Below are positions 18,506 through 27,940 of a stretch of DNA of 64,000 nucleotides, piece by piece (the first letter of the stretch is position 1; every line of letters starts with the position of its first letter). The position numbers were made by a program, and so were the translations under genes. Source of the DNA: CBDCYS01 sp965226245 (GTDB taxonomy: Bacteria; Acidobacteriota; Terriglobia; Bryobacterales; UBA6623); NCBI GenBank assembly GCA_965226245.1, contig CBDDCL010000015.1:1178001-1242000 (forward strand), written 5' to 3'. Under the pieces are notes generated by a model that was given only the letters and a program-made list of their open reading frames with translations, had not been told where the DNA came from and made no database searches.

Positions 18506-19306
18506 ATGTCGAGAATTCTTCTTCGCAGCATAGCTATTACTTCGCTGAGCGCCGCGGCTCTATGGGCGGCTGATTTCTGGGAAAGCAAGAGCTACACGGA
18601 GTGGTCGGAAAAGGAAGTCGGTAAGCTGATGACCAATTCGCCCTGGGCACAAAAGGTCACGGTCTATATGAGTGGAGGCCGAGGCGGTGGTGGCTTCGGC
18701 GGTCCCGGCGGCGGCGGTGGTAGAGGTCGAGGCGGTGGTGGCTTCGGCGATCCCGGTGGCGGCGGCGGTGGTGGAGGTCGGGGCGGTGGTGGCCTCGGCG
18801 GTCCCGGTGGCGGCGGCGGTGGTGGAGGTCGAGGCGGTGGTGGCCTCGGCGCTCCCGGTGGCGGCGCCGGTCCGGCCCCATCAATGAACGTGATTGTGCG
18901 CTGGTTCAGTTCAATTCCGGTCAAACAAGCGATGGTGAGGTCCAACTATGGCGCCGAGGCGGCAACAGCTCAGGAGGCTATTGAATATCTCGCCCGCCAA
19001 GAGACCCACTACATTGTGGAGGTCGCGGGACTTCCGGAACGCATGGCAGGATTCGTGCAGCGAAATCCGGACGCGCTGAAAGAAAACACAATGTTGAAGC
19101 GCAAGAAGAAGGAGCCGATCAACCCGGACGACGTTCAGACACAGGCACAGGAACGGACGGCGAACTTTTACTTCATGTTCCCGAAAACCGATGCGATCAC
19201 CGTGGATGACAAGGAAGTCGAGTTCATCATGAAAACGCAGCGTCTCGAGGTCAAGCGCAAGTTCAAGCTCAAGAACATGGTTTTCAACGGCGAACTCTCG
19301 TTGTAG
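18506..19306 (+). CDS. Secreted Gly-rich protein with FWE...YTEWSEKEV motif
   Basis: The ATG at 18506 follows a GAGGTG ribosome site at 18495-18500. The N-terminus is a signal peptide (SIAITSLSAAALWAA). The mature start (DFWESKSYTEWSEKEV) matches a motif I recall from secreted acidobacterial proteins related to GWxTD-domain proteins. Residues about 55-125 are an almost pure Gly/Arg/Pro low-complexity block built from nested repeats. The C-terminal half is ordered and charged, ending in KFKLKNMVFNGELSL. Function is unknown. The Gly block is coded by GGC/GGT runs at 18671-18870 and is a likely site of length variation. Confidence 0.7.
   Translation: MSRILLRSIAITSLSAAALWAADFWESKSYTEWSEKEVGKLMTNSPWAQKVTVYMSGGRGGGGFGGPGGGGGRGRGGGGFGDPGGGGGGGGRGGGGLGGPGGGGGGGGRGGGGLGAPGGGAGPAPSMNVIVRWFSSIPVKQAMVRSNYGAEAATAQEAIEYLARQETHYIVEVAGLPERMAGFVQRNPDALKENTMLKRKKKEPINPDDVQTQAQERTANFYFMFPKTDAITVDDKEVEFIMKTQRLEVKRKFKLKNMVFNGELSL
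18671..18870 (+). repeat. Gly-rich nested coding repeat
   Basis: About 200 bp of ggaggtcgaggcggtggtgg-like units with a period near 60 bp, encoding GGGGRGGGGLGGPGG-type protein. It is in frame within the secreted-protein gene. Confidence 0.85.
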
Positions 19307-19396
19307 GCGGGATACTTCTTCAATCCAAGCCCGAAGGGGCCGGTCACAGCCGAAGGCGGCATGCCGCACCCTTCGCCTTCCAGCGTTCAACGCATC

Positions 19397-19774
19397 TCAG
19401 CCACCCGCGCCAGCCGCTTTTCTCTTTTTCGGTGAGACGGAACCGGGCAGATACAGGTGATCTGGCCGCCAAAGCTCCGGGCTCCAGCGGATATCTTCGT
19501 CAAATCGCAAATCAAGACAGAAATCGTTCTCGCGGGCGCGGCATGCGGCAACACGGGAGCGAATTTCGAGTCCGTCAGCGGTAATATTGACAACACTGCC
19601 GGCAGGATAAGCCGTGTCGACCGCGACGAGCGCGCGATCCGCGACGATCTCCTCGAGCAGCGCCGTCTCCGACAACTGAGGTTCCCCTAGGAAGACGAGC
19701 CGCACAAGGTGGGAACACATCCAGCGTCCGGCAGCGTCTGGGGTATGGTCAGAAATGGCTTCTGGCCCGGGCAT
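19397..19774 (-). CDS. Small protein, possible PilZ-like domain
   Basis: The protein has 125 residues from ATG 19774. The central part (PAGSVVNITADGLEIRSRV then CRARENDFCLDLRF) has the strand pattern of divergent PilZ domains, which bind c-di-GMP or act as inactive relatives. The RxxxR motif needed for c-di-GMP binding is not obvious. A TATAAT lies about 24 bases upstream. The assignment rests on pattern only. Confidence 0.45.
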   Translation of the reverse strand: MPGPEAISDHTPDAAGRWMCSHLVRLVFLGEPQLSETALLEEIVADRALVAVDTAYPAGSVVNITADGLEIRSRVAACRARENDFCLDLRFDEDIRWSPELWRPDHLYLPGSVSPKKRKAAGAGG

Positions 19775-20041
19775 GTTACGGGGTCCAACCGTGCCGTCAT
19801 TATACGTGACCCTGGGGCTGCTGCTCGGGGAACGCTTGGCAGGGCGCGAACTTGACTGTCCCAGACTGTCAGGCGGCTTCTGATGTCGAGTGGTGGTCTA
19901 CAAGGCCCGCTCGCTCGCTTGCGGGGTTTCTATCGCTCTGTTATAAAGAGATATCCCCCGAAGGCGCCGATCAAGACGCCCGGCGAGTTGGCGCCGCAAC
20001 TTCGTTGAGCATCGTTCGGGGCCAAGTCATTCGGGTCTAAG

Positions 20042-20289
20042 CCCAATACTGTCCACTTAGAGCCTTTGAGCCGCGAAGCGGCGTCGGATCGTAGCCCATG
20101 GGTGGAGCGAAGCGGAACCCTGGGTCCGAGACCCTGCGAGGGAAGCCCCGGACGGGGCGTAGGAAAACAAACGGATGCTTACACTTCTGCAGCAGAGCGC
20201 TTTGTGGCGGGCGTTCATTGATGCGCGATACAAAGCCCGCGCCACTCAACCAAGAAACTCCGCGGAACTGTTAACTGAACAGTATTGGG
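20042..20289. mobile_element. Small inverted-repeat element (MITE-like) with 6-bp target duplication
   Basis: The 248-bp element has tips cccaatactgtccacttag and, inverted, cccaatactgttcagttaa. It is flanked by tctaag on both sides (20036-20041 and 20290-20295). It has no transposase. Its interior carries the R3 repeat at 20057-20200, also found at 60708-60850. It sits about 100 bp before hisZ. Confidence 0.65.
20057..20200 (+). repeat. Dispersed repeat R3, copy 1
   Basis: About 140 bp, starting agcc(t/c)ttgagccgcgaagcgg-like and ending cggatgcttacacttctgcag, recurs at 60708-60842 with few changes. It contains many short dyads and no credible open frame. Confidence 0.8.
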
Positions 20290-20386
20290 TCTAAGCCGGT
20301 TCTTCGTTCTTCCCGCTTTTCCAATCAGATACGCGGGGTCGAAGCTCTACGCCGGATAGATTCGCAACTTCCCGGGCGCCAAACCG

Positions 20387-21829
20387 ATGTTTGAACCACC
20401 GCGAGCGACACGAGACATTCTGCCCGATCAGGCGGCGGTGAGGAACCACGTCCGGGCCGCCTTTGTTCGGGCGGCGGAGTCGTACGGGTTCCAGGAAATC
20501 CAGACTCCCGCCTTTGAGCGGTTGGAGCTCTTCTCCGCCCGATCCGGCCCGGAAATCAAAAGCTCCATGCTGACGTTTCACTGCGATCATGAGGAGTTTG
20601 CCCTGCGTCCGGAGATCACGGCTCCCGTCTGCCGGCTGATGAGTTCCGGAGCATTTGACGGTATCGAGAAGCCGCACAAGCTTTACTATGTGGGCTCATG
20701 CTTCCGCTACTGCCGCCCCCAGCCAGGCCGCTATCGCGAGTTCACGCAGGCTGGCGTGGAATGCGTCGGCGCCAGCGGTCCCGCCGTGGACGCTGAGATC
20801 ATTGCCTTGGCATGCCGCGTCCTCGGGACAATTGGAGCTCCTAAATTCTCCCTCAAGATTGGCAATATCGGGATCTTCCGTGACCTGCTGTCCGCGAACC
20901 TTAGCTCAGAGGACCGCAGCGTTGTCATCGGCCATCTCGATCGTCTGATGAGTATCGACGAAAGAAGCCGCCTGCTCGCTTCCGACGCTTCCGTGCTCGA
21001 TGACCTGAAGGCCGATCGCATGGAACTTGCCAAGCTGCAAGCCGAGACCGATTACGAAGGCCCGGAGGCCGTCTCGAACCGCCCGCACCTTGACCCCGCA
21101 GAATACGCTGAGCGGCTGCCGAAAGAAGCCGAGGCTACGTTTCGCCATCTCTGGCAGGTGGAAGATCTGGTTCCGGCCGGTACAGCAGAACTCCTTCTTC
21201 GCGCCTCACGCCTGCGCGGCCCGTTGGAGGTCGTCCGCCAAGAAGCTCGGGATTTACTAGCCAACACCGCGGCTACTCCGGCATTCAATGAATTGCTGGA
21301 CGTGTGCCGGCACGTGGATATGTACGGCGTGGACGAGTTTGAAGTGGTGCTCGGAATCGCACGCGGATTCACGTTCTACAGCAGCACTGTCTTCGAGATT
21401 TCGTCAGCTCCCGGTAACGGAGGCCGCAAGTACTGTGGAGGCGGACGCTACGACCGGCTCGTTGAATTGTTCGGAGGCCCTTCCATGCCCTCCACGGGAT
21501 GCGCCTTCCGTTTCGACGCCTTGGTTGAATCGTTCCTAAGCGAAAACGACTGGAAAGCGCCCCTCCCTTACCAACTGTTTCTGCTGGCGGATTCAGAACA
21601 CACACTGGCGGCCGCCGTGGGAATAGCCGAGAAGTTGCGGTGGAGCGGCGCGCGGGTCGGATTAGCCGCCGGGGCGCTCGATGCGGTGTCGAAGGCCGAT
21701 CTCGAGCAGCGCAAAACGGAGCGAATCGGATTGCTCACCGCAGCCGCTCTCGAGCGGGGAATCATCCCGATCAGTGACGAGACAACGATGGAAGAGCACA
21801 AGCTGGAATCCATTGACCTAAACTTGTGA
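20387..21829 (+). CDS. hisZ: ATP phosphoribosyltransferase regulatory subunit HisZ
   Basis: This 480-residue protein has the class II aminoacyl-tRNA synthetase-like core of HisZ: motif 2 region (CFRYCRPQPGRYREFTQAG) and YCGGGRYDRL. The substrate loop reads RGFTFYSSTVFEI rather than the HisRS-type RGLDYY, which fits a non-synthetase paralogue. It is followed 145 bp later by a short-form hisG, which needs HisZ for allosteric control of the first step of histidine synthesis. The length is more than the usual 330-400 residues because of an insert in the middle and a long C-terminal part. A bona fide HisRS is less likely because of the hisG neighbour. Confidence 0.8.
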   Translation: MFEPPRATRDILPDQAAVRNHVRAAFVRAAESYGFQEIQTPAFERLELFSARSGPEIKSSMLTFHCDHEEFALRPEITAPVCRLMSSGAFDGIEKPHKLYYVGSCFRYCRPQPGRYREFTQAGVECVGASGPAVDAEIIALACRVLGTIGAPKFSLKIGNIGIFRDLLSANLSSEDRSVVIGHLDRLMSIDERSRLLASDASVLDDLKADRMELAKLQAETDYEGPEAVSNRPHLDPAEYAERLPKEAEATFRHLWQVEDLVPAGTAELLLRASRLRGPLEVVRQEARDLLANTAATPAFNELLDVCRHVDMYGVDEFEVVLGIARGFTFYSSTVFEISSAPGNGGRKYCGGGRYDRLVELFGGPSMPSTGCAFRFDALVESFLSENDWKAPLPYQLFLLADSEHTLAAAVGIAEKLRWSGARVGLAAGALDAVSKADLEQRKTERIGLLTAAALERGIIPISDETTMEEHKLESIDLNL

Positions 21830-21974
21830 TGATCGGACAGAGGCGCGGACGGAAGTCCGCGCTCCAACCAGCTAAGGCATCCACGCTACGGTCCCAAATC
21901 GTTTGCGGCTGAAGTGAACCAACGTAGTCGGCCCGTCCTGCCCAACGAGATAAAGTAAGACAAGGATTCGGCAC

Positions 21975-22751
21975 ATGAGCGAGCTGAAATTCGCCATTCC
22001 CAAGGGCAGCCTCGAAAAGAAGATGCTGGCCTTCTTTGAGAGCGCCGGGCTGACGGTGAAAGGCTACGCCGACGGCAGCCGCGGCTACCGCCCGGACCTC
22101 GGCATCCCGGGCGTATCGGCTAAAGTGCTGCGCCCCCAAGAGATCCCCTACATGCTTTCGGCGGGGTTCTACGACATAGGAATTTCGGGCCTCGACTGGT
22201 ATCTGGAAAGCGAATCCGCCGCCAATGTCGCCGACCTGCTCGACCTGGGAGTAGGCCGGGTGGACATTGTTCTCGCCGTTCCGCAAGGTTGGGAAGACAT
22301 CAACACCACCACCGACTTATTTGAGAAGTTCATCGATTCGACCAGCACTCACCCCTTGCGCCTTTGGACGGAGTATCTCAACCTGGCCGAAGGTTTGGTT
22401 CGAAAATACACGGACCTCGAGCCGTCGCTCTACACGCCCTATTCGCGGCTGCATGTGGAACGCCGCAGCTCGTCGCCCGTCGCCATCTTCCATTCGTTCG
22501 GCGCCACGGAATCCAAGCCTCCCGAGGACGGCGATGCCATCATTGACAACACCGAAACCGGCCGGACGCTCAGGGCCAACGGACTCAAGATCATCGATAA
22601 AATCATCCCCGACTCGACGGCGCGGCTGCTGGTCAACCGCCGGTCCCTGCGCAACCGCGACAAGCAGCCGATGATCCAAAAGGTGCGCGACGCGCTGATG
22701 ACGGCCGCCCCCCGGCGGCGCGAAGAGGAGCCGGTTTTCGGTCATATCTAA
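21975..22751 (+). CDS. hisG: ATP phosphoribosyltransferase HisG, short form
   Basis: It catalyses the first step of histidine synthesis, joining ATP and PRPP. The N-terminus (FAIPKGSLEKKML) is the HisG start, and the segments AGFYDIGISGLDW and DLGVGRVDIVLAVP are typical. There is no C-terminal ACT-like regulatory domain, so it is the hetero-octameric form that depends on HisZ encoded just upstream. An AAGGA ribosome site precedes the ATG. The PRPP-loop region near ADNTETGRTL reads IIDNTETGRTLRANG, as expected. No other his genes follow. Confidence 0.93.
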   Translation: MSELKFAIPKGSLEKKMLAFFESAGLTVKGYADGSRGYRPDLGIPGVSAKVLRPQEIPYMLSAGFYDIGISGLDWYLESESAANVADLLDLGVGRVDIVLAVPQGWEDINTTTDLFEKFIDSTSTHPLRLWTEYLNLAEGLVRKYTDLEPSLYTPYSRLHVERRSSSPVAIFHSFGATESKPPEDGDAIIDNTETGRTLRANGLKIIDKIIPDSTARLLVNRRSLRNRDKQPMIQKVRDALMTAAPRRREEEPVFGHI

Positions 22752-22945
22752 CCTCGCGGAAAGCTTGGTTTTAGCAGACGCTACGGAAAATCAGCTAACT
22801 GAGCAGATCCTCCAGAGTGAACGGAGGGGCATCTACAATCTCGCCATCTTGATGGGGTCACGGTTTCCTTCAAACCTGACGCTTTGTCAATTTTGACGTT
22901 GACATTCGAGCCGGCAGTTGTTCAGCTCATACCAGCGAAGTCTCA

Positions 22946-24132
22946 GAGCATGTCCAGAATTCCGTTGAAACGCGCGGCTCTCCAGAACTTGTAGTTTACG
23001 CCGCTTGGGCCTGGGCCGGTGGCGGCGTCGACAGTCTGGCGAGCTGGTCGAGTAATTTCGGCAAGTGGCGGTAGCCCTTGACGCGCCGGAAGCTTTTCTC
23101 CGCCAGCCACAGACCCGCTCCCACCCAGCGCTCGCGTTGATCGCCTCCCCGCCAGCGCTTCACTCGTCCGCAGATGCGGTCCACCACCGAAAAGGCTGAC
23201 TCGATCGGGTTCGTCGTCGCCAGCGTACAACGCAACAAGTCGTCGAGTCCGAGCCGGTGCACCGTCAGCGTTTCCTCTCTCCCCTCTTCGAGCGAACGAG
23301 CCGCCGACGGGTTCAACTCCAGCAACTCGCGATGCAACTTCTCCAAGGCCGTCTTGGCATCCTCATAGCTCGACATCGCATAAGCGTTGGCCATCTTGCG
23401 GTCCACCGCTGCACGGTATTGCTCCGGCAGATGACCGGTCACGTTGCGGCGCTTGTGCATTTGGCAGCGCTGAATCGGCGCCGTCTTGCCCGCGTGCTTA
23501 CGGACCGCCTTGGTGAGCGCCTTCGCGCCGTCGAGCACATAGAGCATCGGCGCCGAGAAATCGACGCCGCGCCCGGCCAAATCCTGCAGTAATTCGCCGA
23601 CCACCGTGGTGTTCTCGCTCGCTCCCTGCCGCAGCCCCAAAACCGTTTTCGACCCGTCTATAGCGACTCCCAGCGCCGGAACAACGCATAGCTGCCCAGG
23701 GATTGTTCGTGGCCGTCGTCGCTGCGCAGCCGCGGACGCTGAATGGGGACCTTCTGTCCATCGACGACGAGGAAGCCTTTCTCGCGGCCCCAGCGATAGG
23801 GCTGCTCGGCTTCGCGCCGCTGGTAGTGCTCGCCGGCGAGCTGGCGCACTTCGTTGTCCATGATGAGCTGCATCAGCTCCAGGCCTGCCTGGCGCATCAA
23901 CTCACCGACACTTTGCTGCAGGGCGGCGGCGACTTCTTTGAGCGGCAAGTGCAGTTGCAGTTCTTGCCCGGATTCTTCGGCTTGCTTGTGGAATTGGCGA
24001 ACGGCTTGTTCGCGGTCGATCTGGTATCGTTTCTTCATAGCGACTCTCCTTTTTAAAAAAATAAAACATCACTCCGAGCCTAACGGCTCGGACTGGAGAG
24101 TCGCTACTTTCTACGAACTATCGGACATCCTC
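22946..24132 (-). mobile_element. IS256-family element, copy 2, internally deleted, with 8-bp duplication
   Basis: The element is nearly identical to 12921-14354 but lacks 247 bp, matching 13654-13900 of copy 1. The tips are intact, and aagtctca flanks it on both sides (22938-22945 and 24133-24140). The right duplication contains the stop codon of the glycosyltransferase gene. The junction shows 2-bp microhomology (cg). Confidence 0.93.
22996..24038 (-). pseudogene. IS256 transposase, frameshifted by 247-bp deletion
   Basis: The start MKKRYQIDRE at 24038 is intact, and codon 42 is Gln, unlike copy 1. The frame runs to FRRWESL and then breaks at the deletion, which removes the first catalytic Asp region (IYIDGIEF). 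The C-terminal part (GLRQGASENTTVVG onward) is out of frame. The gene is dead. Confidence 0.93.
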
Positions 24133-24137
24133 AAGTC

Positions 24138-25355
24138 TCAAAGATCCTTGACCAGCGTTAGCCAAATCCGCTCCAAGTTGTTGCTGATCGACGCCCAACT
24201 ATAGCGTTCTTCAACGAGCCGGCGTCCCGCCACGCTGAGTGCCGCGCGCCGCTCAGGTTGCTTGAGAAGAGCGCCGATGGCGTCCGGGAACTCGGCGACG
24301 GAGTCCGTCAACACCGCTTCGCATCCGTCGCGAATTGCTAAACCTTCGACCCCGAGCTTGGTCGATACGACGGGCGTTCCGGCCGCCAGCGCTTCGAGCA
24401 CTTTGAGTCGCGTTCCGCCGCCCGTAACAATGGGGACAATGGCCGCGACCGCCGCGGCGAGATGTGGCCGCACGTCATCGACATATCCGTGAAACGTAAC
24501 ACGCTGGCCGGCTCCGAGCTGGAGCGGCTCGTCCGCGGCGGGTCCCACGACGTGAAGTTCGAGTCGCGGATGGCGGGCCGTCAGCCTGGGCCACGCCGTT
24601 TTGAGAAAAATCGTCAGGCCGTCAGCGTTGGGCCGGTGCTGGAGATTGCCTACAAAGAGCAGACGGGGCGGTTCAGCGTCGCCGGGCGCAGGCGTCAAAG
24701 GACGAAAATACTCGATGTCGACGCCATTCGGAACGACGTGGCCCTTCGCGTCGCCGGCCGTGCGGTTGACAACGTCGCGCTCCTCCTCGGACATGGCAAG
24801 TACGGCGTTGCTCGCGCCCCACACCCGCCGTTCAAAACGGGCCCAGCGGCGGGCGTCCCAGCGTGAAAACCGCGACGGCGGGCGTTGCTCAAACTCCATA
24901 CGGCGGGCGATCGCGACGGAGGCGACTTCCAGTTCATCGATGACAATCTTGGCCGCAGGGCTGAGTTTACGAATGAGCGGCAGGTAGGCCGCCATCGCGC
25001 CGTACTCGATCTGGACAACATCAATTGGGTGCGTCATTAGCAGATCCCTGAGCGCGCGCACGAGCCGGGGATCTTTCATTCGAACAGCGTCGATGGGAAG
25101 GCCGCGCAGCAGACCAACGGTACGGGAAGCGGTTCGGCTCAGGCGCGAAGGACGGATGGCTTCCGACAGTTTGTCTCTCCAGCGGCGATTGGCTCGGGTG
25201 TGAACAAGGAGCGGCGGACTGGCCAAGCCCGGCAGGGAAGGAAGATGATCGCGAGCGGCGGCGTCCGCAAGCGAAAGCCAGTAGATCTGGTGGCGATCGG
25301 CGAGTTGTCCGACGAGATTCGCGATACGCGTGTGCCCGCCTGAACTGATGGGCAA
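24138..25355 (-). pseudogene. Glycosyltransferase family 4-like protein, damaged 5' end
   Basis: The C-terminal GT-B donor domain is well preserved: VPNGVDIEYFRPL, LLFVGNLQHRPNADG and LEALAAGTPVVSTKLGVEGL with the E-x7-E pattern. The only start in frame is TTG 25355, which begins inside the usual N-terminal motif (PISSGGHTRIANLVGQL). The expected preceding residues (RAAFLAPYLP) are present just upstream in another frame. They would join in frame if one copy of a 7-bp duplication (cccattg) were removed, and that upstream frame has ATC where a start codon would be expected. The 3' end is touched by IS256 copy 2, but its stop codon survives in the target duplication. It is probably non-functional, or starts in an unusual way. 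Confidence 0.65.
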
Positions 25356-25563
25356 TGGGTAAGTACGGGGCTAGGAATGCGGCGCGGATTGACTTTTCCT
25401 GGCGGCGGATCAGCCTATCAGTATAGACAGCTCACCCATGCTCCGATCAGGACCGCGCAGTGAAAGGTTTCTTGGCCTATTCCACACCTGATAGACTCGG
25501 TGCCGGAGCAGCCGGTGACCGATTGCGTATGGGTTGCTGGGTTGATGACTCCAGGCTAGCGAG

Positions 25564-27864
25564 ATGACTGACCGGCGACCCGGAAACGCGAGGAGGGCAA
25601 CGCGTAAGCGGCCCGCGAAACCGGTCCGCTCGGGGACGCGGCTGTCTCGATGGAAGAAAGGGCTGTTTAGTGTGCTTGCGACGACGGGTTTTTTCGTATT
25701 GCTCGAGGTTTTGCTAGCGCTCAGCGGCGTGGCTCCCGTCCTCTCCACGCGGGATCCCTATATCGGGTTCGCCTCCACGGTGCCTTTGTTCGTGGATGAC
25801 GATGGCGCCGAGGGTCGGGGCTACATGGTTACCGCTCCCAATAAACTTGGCTTGTTCAATCCACAGCGTTTTCTCAGAAAGAAGCCTCCCGGCGCCTACC
25901 GCATCTTTAGCCTTGGCGGCTCCACTACTTACGGGAGACCCTACGACGACACGGCTTCCTTTAGCGGTTGGTTGCGGGAATTTCTGAACGAAGCGGATTC
26001 TAGCCGCAATTGGGAAGTGATCAACGCCGGCGGCGTCAGCTATGCCAGTTATCGTGTCGCCAAGCTCATGGAGGAATTGCTGTCTTATGAACCTGACTTG
26101 TTTATCATTTATTCGGGACACAACGAGTTCCTTGAAAGGCGCACGTATCCGGTCCTGATCGAAGCTCCCGCTGCGTTGACCGATATCGGCGGATGGCTGA
26201 GCGGCACACGCATCTACGCGGCCGGGAGCCGCATGATCAGCGGCCTTGAAGAAACCAGCACGAAAGCCCCCAGAGCAACCGTGCTGAGCTCCGAAGTAGA
26301 CACCATCTTGGCCCGATCGGTCGGACCGCAAGACTATCATCGCGACGACCGTTTTCGGGAACAAGTCATTGCTCACTATCGATTTAATCTGAACCGCATG
26401 CTGCGGATGGCCCGCTCGGCGGGAAGCGAAGTTTTCCTGGTCACGCCGGCTTCGAATTTGAAAGACTGCTCGCCCTTTAAAAGCGAATTTTCAGAGGCGC
26501 TGACGGACGGCCAGAGGCAGCAATTCAAAGTCCTGCTTGAGACGGGTCTGGAGGCAGCCAAGTCCCCTCAGGCGCAAGAAGCGCTGCTGGCCTTCGATCA
26601 AGCCGAATCGATCGACCCCCGTTACGCGGAGCTGCATTACCAGCGCGGGCTCGTCCTGATGAAGCTGGGGCGGCGGCAGGAGGCTGCCGCCGCTTTTCGC
26701 CGTGCCTTGCAAGAGGATGTATGCCCGCTGCGGATTCTCCCAGCGATGCGGCAAACGATCGCGCAACTGGCGAAGCAGCACGATGTTCCGCTGATCGACT
26801 TCGCCGCCATCATCGAGAAACGTTCGGAGCAAGGCGTTCCCGGAGCGGACTCTTTCCTCGATCATGTCCATCTTATGATCGAGGGTTACCGTCTGCTTGC
26901 TCTTGAACTCATGGCCAGGCTCGAGCACGAGAACATCTTCCTGCCCTCAAAAGACTGGAACGAGGCATCGCTTCAGGGAGTGGTCGAGCGAGTGGAAGGC
27001 GGCCTCGACAGGCGCGCGCACGGGATCGCCGCGCGCAACCTGGCGCGAGTCTTCTCCTGGGCCGGCAAGGATGAGGAAGCCGCCCGGCTGGCCAAGCTGA
27101 CCGTGAAATGGCTGGGTGAAGACGCGGAGTCCTACCACGTGCTGGGCCGTCAGGCACAACAACGCGGAAATCACGCCGAGGCGATGCGCTACTTTCGCAA
27201 GGCATTGGAGGTCTACCCCGAATACGCGGAAGCGCACACGCTGCTGGGCAGTGAGCTCTTCGCGAAGGGGGAGACCGGCGAGGCGATCAGGCATCTTCGG
27301 GAAGCGTTGCGCACGAAACCGGATCTGGCCTGGGCCCATAGCAACCTGGGTCTCATCCTGGCGTCGAAGGGAGAGGTTGATGAAGCCATTCGCCATTACC
27401 GGGAGGCGTTGCGGTACGAACCGGATTCCGCGGAGACTCATAGCAATCTGGGCGTCGAGCTGACCAATCAGGGGAAGCTGGCGGAAGCGGTCCGGCATTT
27501 TCGTGATGCGCTCAAATACAAGCCCGGCTACGCGGATGCGCACAGCAATCTCGGGCTAGTGCTGTCTTCACAGGGTAAGCCTGATGAAGCCATTAGGCAT
27601 TTCCGCCGCGCGCTGGAGATCAACTCCGGGGCAGCGGATGTGCACTTCAATTTGGGTGTGGCGCTCCAGAAGCAGGAGCGCCTGGAGGAGGCCGCGACGC
27701 ATTACCTGGAAGTCTTGCGCCTTGACCCGCGGTACGCGGCCGCGCATTACAACCTGGCGATCGCTTTCTTGTCGCTGGAGAAACCGCGGGAGGCGCGCCG
27801 CCATTTTCAGAAGGCGAATACGATCGACGCCAACTACGAGGCGCCGGCGGATCTGGGACACTGA
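25564..27864 (+). CDS. Membrane-anchored SGNH-hydrolase-like protein with TPR repeats
   Basis: The 766-residue protein has a cytosolic basic start, one membrane helix (FSVLATTGFFVLLEVLLAL) near residues 35-55, then an SGNH-type domain. Block I reads FSLGGSTTYG, block III YSGHNEF, and the C-terminal catalytic pair is D-x-V-H (FLDHVHLM). After about residue 490 come seven or so TPR units of 34 residues (for example AHSNLGLILASKGEVDEAIRHYREAL). SGNH domains of this kind act as esterases or O-acetyltransferase partners on polysaccharides; the target here is unknown. TPRs may hold a partner protein. The start at 25564 is ATG directly after the upstream GT region. Confidence 0.8.
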   Translation: MTDRRPGNARRATRKRPAKPVRSGTRLSRWKKGLFSVLATTGFFVLLEVLLALSGVAPVLSTRDPYIGFASTVPLFVDDDGAEGRGYMVTAPNKLGLFNPQRFLRKKPPGAYRIFSLGGSTTYGRPYDDTASFSGWLREFLNEADSSRNWEVINAGGVSYASYRVAKLMEELLSYEPDLFIIYSGHNEFLERRTYPVLIEAPAALTDIGGWLSGTRIYAAGSRMISGLEETSTKAPRATVLSSEVDTILARSVGPQDYHRDDRFREQVIAHYRFNLNRMLRMARSAGSEVFLVTPASNLKDCSPFKSEFSEALTDGQRQQFKVLLETGLEAAKSPQAQEALLAFDQAESIDPRYAELHYQRGLVLMKLGRRQEAAAAFRRALQEDVCPLRILPAMRQTIAQLAKQHDVPLIDFAAIIEKRSEQGVPGADSFLDHVHLMIEGYRLLALELMARLEHENIFLPSKDWNEASLQGVVERVEGGLDRRAHGIAARNLARVFSWAGKDEEAARLAKLTVKWLGEDAESYHVLGRQAQQRGNHAEAMRYFRKALEVYPEYAEAHTLLGSELFAKGETGEAIRHLREALRTKPDLAWAHSNLGLILASKGEVDEAIRHYREALRYEPDSAETHSNLGVELTNQGKLAEAVRHFRDALKYKPGYADAHSNLGLVLSSQGKPDEAIRHFRRALEINSGAADVHFNLGVALQKQERLEEAATHYLEVLRLDPRYAAAHYNLAIAFLSLEKPREARRHFQKANTIDANYEAPADLGH

Positions 27865-27940
27865 AGCCGAGATGATGCCGCGGCCTTTTCCTCCAACCCC
27901 GCCGAGCCGAAACGAAATAGCGGCTGACAACGTTCGTCTT

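Noticed and set aside
20057..20249. Small frames over repeat R3 on the minus strand
   Set aside because: The same frames recur in the other R3 copy with disrupting changes, so they reflect the repeat and not a gene.
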